A DNA stretch of 64,000 nucleotides from Phreatobacter sp. (GTDB taxonomy: Bacteria; Pseudomonadota; Alphaproteobacteria; Rhizobiales; Phreatobacteraceae). The notes beneath the pieces were generated by a model. The model ran no database searches. It had not been told where the DNA came from and saw nothing but the letters and a program-made list of their open reading frames with translations. This document shows, piece after piece, positions 62,274-64,000 of this stretch (the first letter of the stretch is position 1; every line of letters starts with the position of its first letter). The position numbers and the translations under genes were made by a program. The DNA lies in assembly GCF_022843985.1 (NCBI RefSeq), contig NZ_JALHMP010000019.1:1-64000 (forward strand), in the 5' to 3' direction.

Positions 62274-64000
62274 ATGACGCCGACGAAATTCGGAATGGGC
62301 CAGGCATTGAGCCGGGTCGAGGACGCGCCGCTGATCAAGGGCGAGGGACGCTTCGTCTCCGACCTGGTGCCGGACGGCGCGCTGATCGGCTATGTCGTGC
62401 GTTCGCCCTTCGCCTTCGCCGACTTCGTGATCACCGACACCAGCGCGGCCCGCGCCATGAAGGGCGTCAAGGCGATCTTCACCCATGCCGACCTCGAGGG
62501 CATCGGCAACCTGCCCTGCCTGTCGCAGATCCCCTCGGTGACCCCGATCCCCAATCCGCCCTGGGAGGTGCTCTGCTCTAAGACCGTCCGCCATGTCGGT
62601 GACGGCATCGCCTTCGTCGTGGCGGATACGCTCGACCGGGCCAAGGACGCCGCCGAGGCCATCGCCATCGAATGGACGTCGCGCGAGCCGATCATCGACG
62701 CCGTCGATGCCCTGCAGAAGGGCGCTCCCCAGGTCTGGCCCGACATTCCCGGCAATCTCTGCGGCGAGGTGCATCTCGGCGAGGCGGAGGCGACCGAGAA
62801 GGCCTTCGCCAAGGCCCACCGCACGGTGTCGCTGACCATCGTCAACAACCGCCTGGTCACCAACTACATGGAGACGCGCGGCTGCCTCGCCGAATATGAT
62901 TCCAAGGCGAAGAGCTTCACCCTGACCCTCGGAAGCCAGGGCAGCCACAGCATCCAGGCGACGCTGGCGACCCGCATCTTCAACATGCCGAAGGAACAGA
63001 TCCGCGTCATCACGCCTGATGTCGGTGGCGGCTTCGGCACCAAGACCTTCATGTTCCGCGAATATCCGCTCTGCATGCTCGCCGCCCGCAAGCTGAAGAA
63101 GCCGGTCGCCTGGGTGCAGGACCGCGGCGACCATTTCGTCAATTGCAGCCAGGGCCGCGACAATGTCTCCACCGCCACGGCGGCGCTCGACAAGCGCGGC
63201 AAGGTGCTGGCGGTAAAGGTCGACACTGTGGCCGACATGGGCGCCTATCTGTCCCAGTACGCGACCTTCATCCCCTATGTCGGCGCCCTCATGCTGGCCG
63301 GTGTCTATGCCTTCCCCGCCATGCATGTCCGGCTGAAATATGCCTATACCAACACCGTCCCCGTCGACGCCTATCGCGGCGCCGGGCGCCCGGAGGCGGC
63401 CTATCTCATCGAGCGCCTGATGGACCGCATCGCCATCGAGACCGGCATGAGCCCGGCCGAGGTGCGCCGCCGCAACTTCATCCAGCCCGACCAGTTCCCC
63501 TGGAAGACGCCCGTCGGCCGCACCTACGATTCCGGCGAGTTCGACGGCCACATGACCCGCGCCATGGCGGTCGCCGGCTGGGACGCCTTCAAGGACCGCC
63601 TGAAGGCGGCGAAGAAGGCCGGCAAGATCCGCGGCATCGGCATGGCCACCTATGTGGAGGCGTGCGGCGGCGGTGCCCCCGAGAACGCCTGGATGAGCCT
63701 GGAGAAGGACGGCACGGTGACCATCAAGATCGGCACCCAGTCCAACGGCCAGGGCCACAAGACGGCCTATGCCCAGCTCGCCTCCCAGCACCTCGACATC
63801 CCCATCGAGAAGATCAACGTCATCCAGGGCGACACCGCCCAGATTCCTACCGGCACTGGCACCGGCGGCTCGCGCTCGCTGCCCGTCGGCGGCGCCGCCG
63901 TCGATGTCGGCGCGCGGGCCCTGGCAGACGTGATCAAGGACATGGCGGCGACCGAGATGGAGGTCGGCGTCGGCGATGTCGAGATCGTCGGTGGCGCGGT
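62274..64000 (+). CDS. xanthine dehydrogenase/form II CO dehydrogenase-like molybdopterin-binding subunit (partial)
   Basis: MTPTKFGMGQALSRVEDAPLIKGEGRFVSD...VRHVGDGIAFVVADTLDRAKDAAEAIAIEW...TPDVGGGFGTKTFMFREYPL...AYRGAGRPEAAYLIERLMDRIA...GTQSNGQGHKTAYAQLAS; runs off the 3' edge. Confidence 0.93.
   Translation, partial: MTPTKFGMGQALSRVEDAPLIKGEGRFVSDLVPDGALIGYVVRSPFAFADFVITDTSAARAMKGVKAIFTHADLEGIGNLPCLSQIPSVTPIPNPPWEVLCSKTVRHVGDGIAFVVADTLDRAKDAAEAIAIEWTSREPIIDAVDALQKGAPQVWPDIPGNLCGEVHLGEAEATEKAFAKAHRTVSLTIVNNRLVTNYMETRGCLAEYDSKAKSFTLTLGSQGSHSIQATLATRIFNMPKEQIRVITPDVGGGFGTKTFMFREYPLCMLAARKLKKPVAWVQDRGDHFVNCSQGRDNVSTATAALDKRGKVLAVKVDTVADMGAYLSQYATFIPYVGALMLAGVYAFPAMHVRLKYAYTNTVPVDAYRGAGRPEAAYLIERLMDRIAIETGMSPAEVRRRNFIQPDQFPWKTPVGRTYDSGEFDGHMTRAMAVAGWDAFKDRLKAAKKAGKIRGIGMATYVEACGGGAPENAWMSLEKDGTVTIKIGTQSNGQGHKTAYAQLASQHLDIPIEKINVIQGDTAQIPTGTGTGGSRSLPVGGAAVDVGARALADVIKDMAATEMEVGVGDVEIVGGA

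Noticed and set aside
61809-63791. 660-aa minus-strand ORF
   Set aside because: Antisense to the CoxL-like gene and overlapping the small membrane protein; shadow frame.

Overview
High-GC alphaproteobacterial chromosomal segment, most likely Hyphomicrobiales/Rhizobiales judging by gene content. From about 22 to 53 kb it is dominated by a flagellar gene cluster: flhB, fliR, fliQ, fliE, flgC, flgB, a FliO-like gene, fliP, an AMIN-like/TPR protein, a MotE-like gene, a DUF6468-like gene, fliM, fliL, flgF, flgG, flgA, flgH, dksA, fliX, flgI, a FlgJ-like rod-binding gene, FlgN-like and FlaG-like genes, flagellin, flbT, flaF, flgL, flgK and flgE. cckA lies next to flhB. The flanks carry housekeeping genes (purC, icd, alaS, recA, class I and class II fumarases), transporters and metabolic genes, ending in a form-II CoxL-like molybdenum hydroxylase cut by the window edge. 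No rRNA, tRNA, CRISPR array, prophage or transposon was recognised. The strongest observations are: (1) a TPP riboswitch upstream of a tightly packed thiM-thiD-(TRAP substrate-binding protein) operon, which suggests a TRAP-type uptake route for a thiamine-related compound; (2) a recurring regulatory layout in flagellar intergenic regions, made of TTAA-N7-TTAA CtrA-like boxes, CGGCAA-N3-TTGCCG palindromes resembling FlbD/ftr elements, and -24/-12 sigma54 promoters; (3) two unusual fusions, TrmJ-like methyltransferase + DUF559 and exonuclease + CBS + DUF294 nucleotidyltransferase; (4) a GTTC-N7-GTTC SOS box upstream of recA. Family calls come from reading the translations and were not checked by any search.
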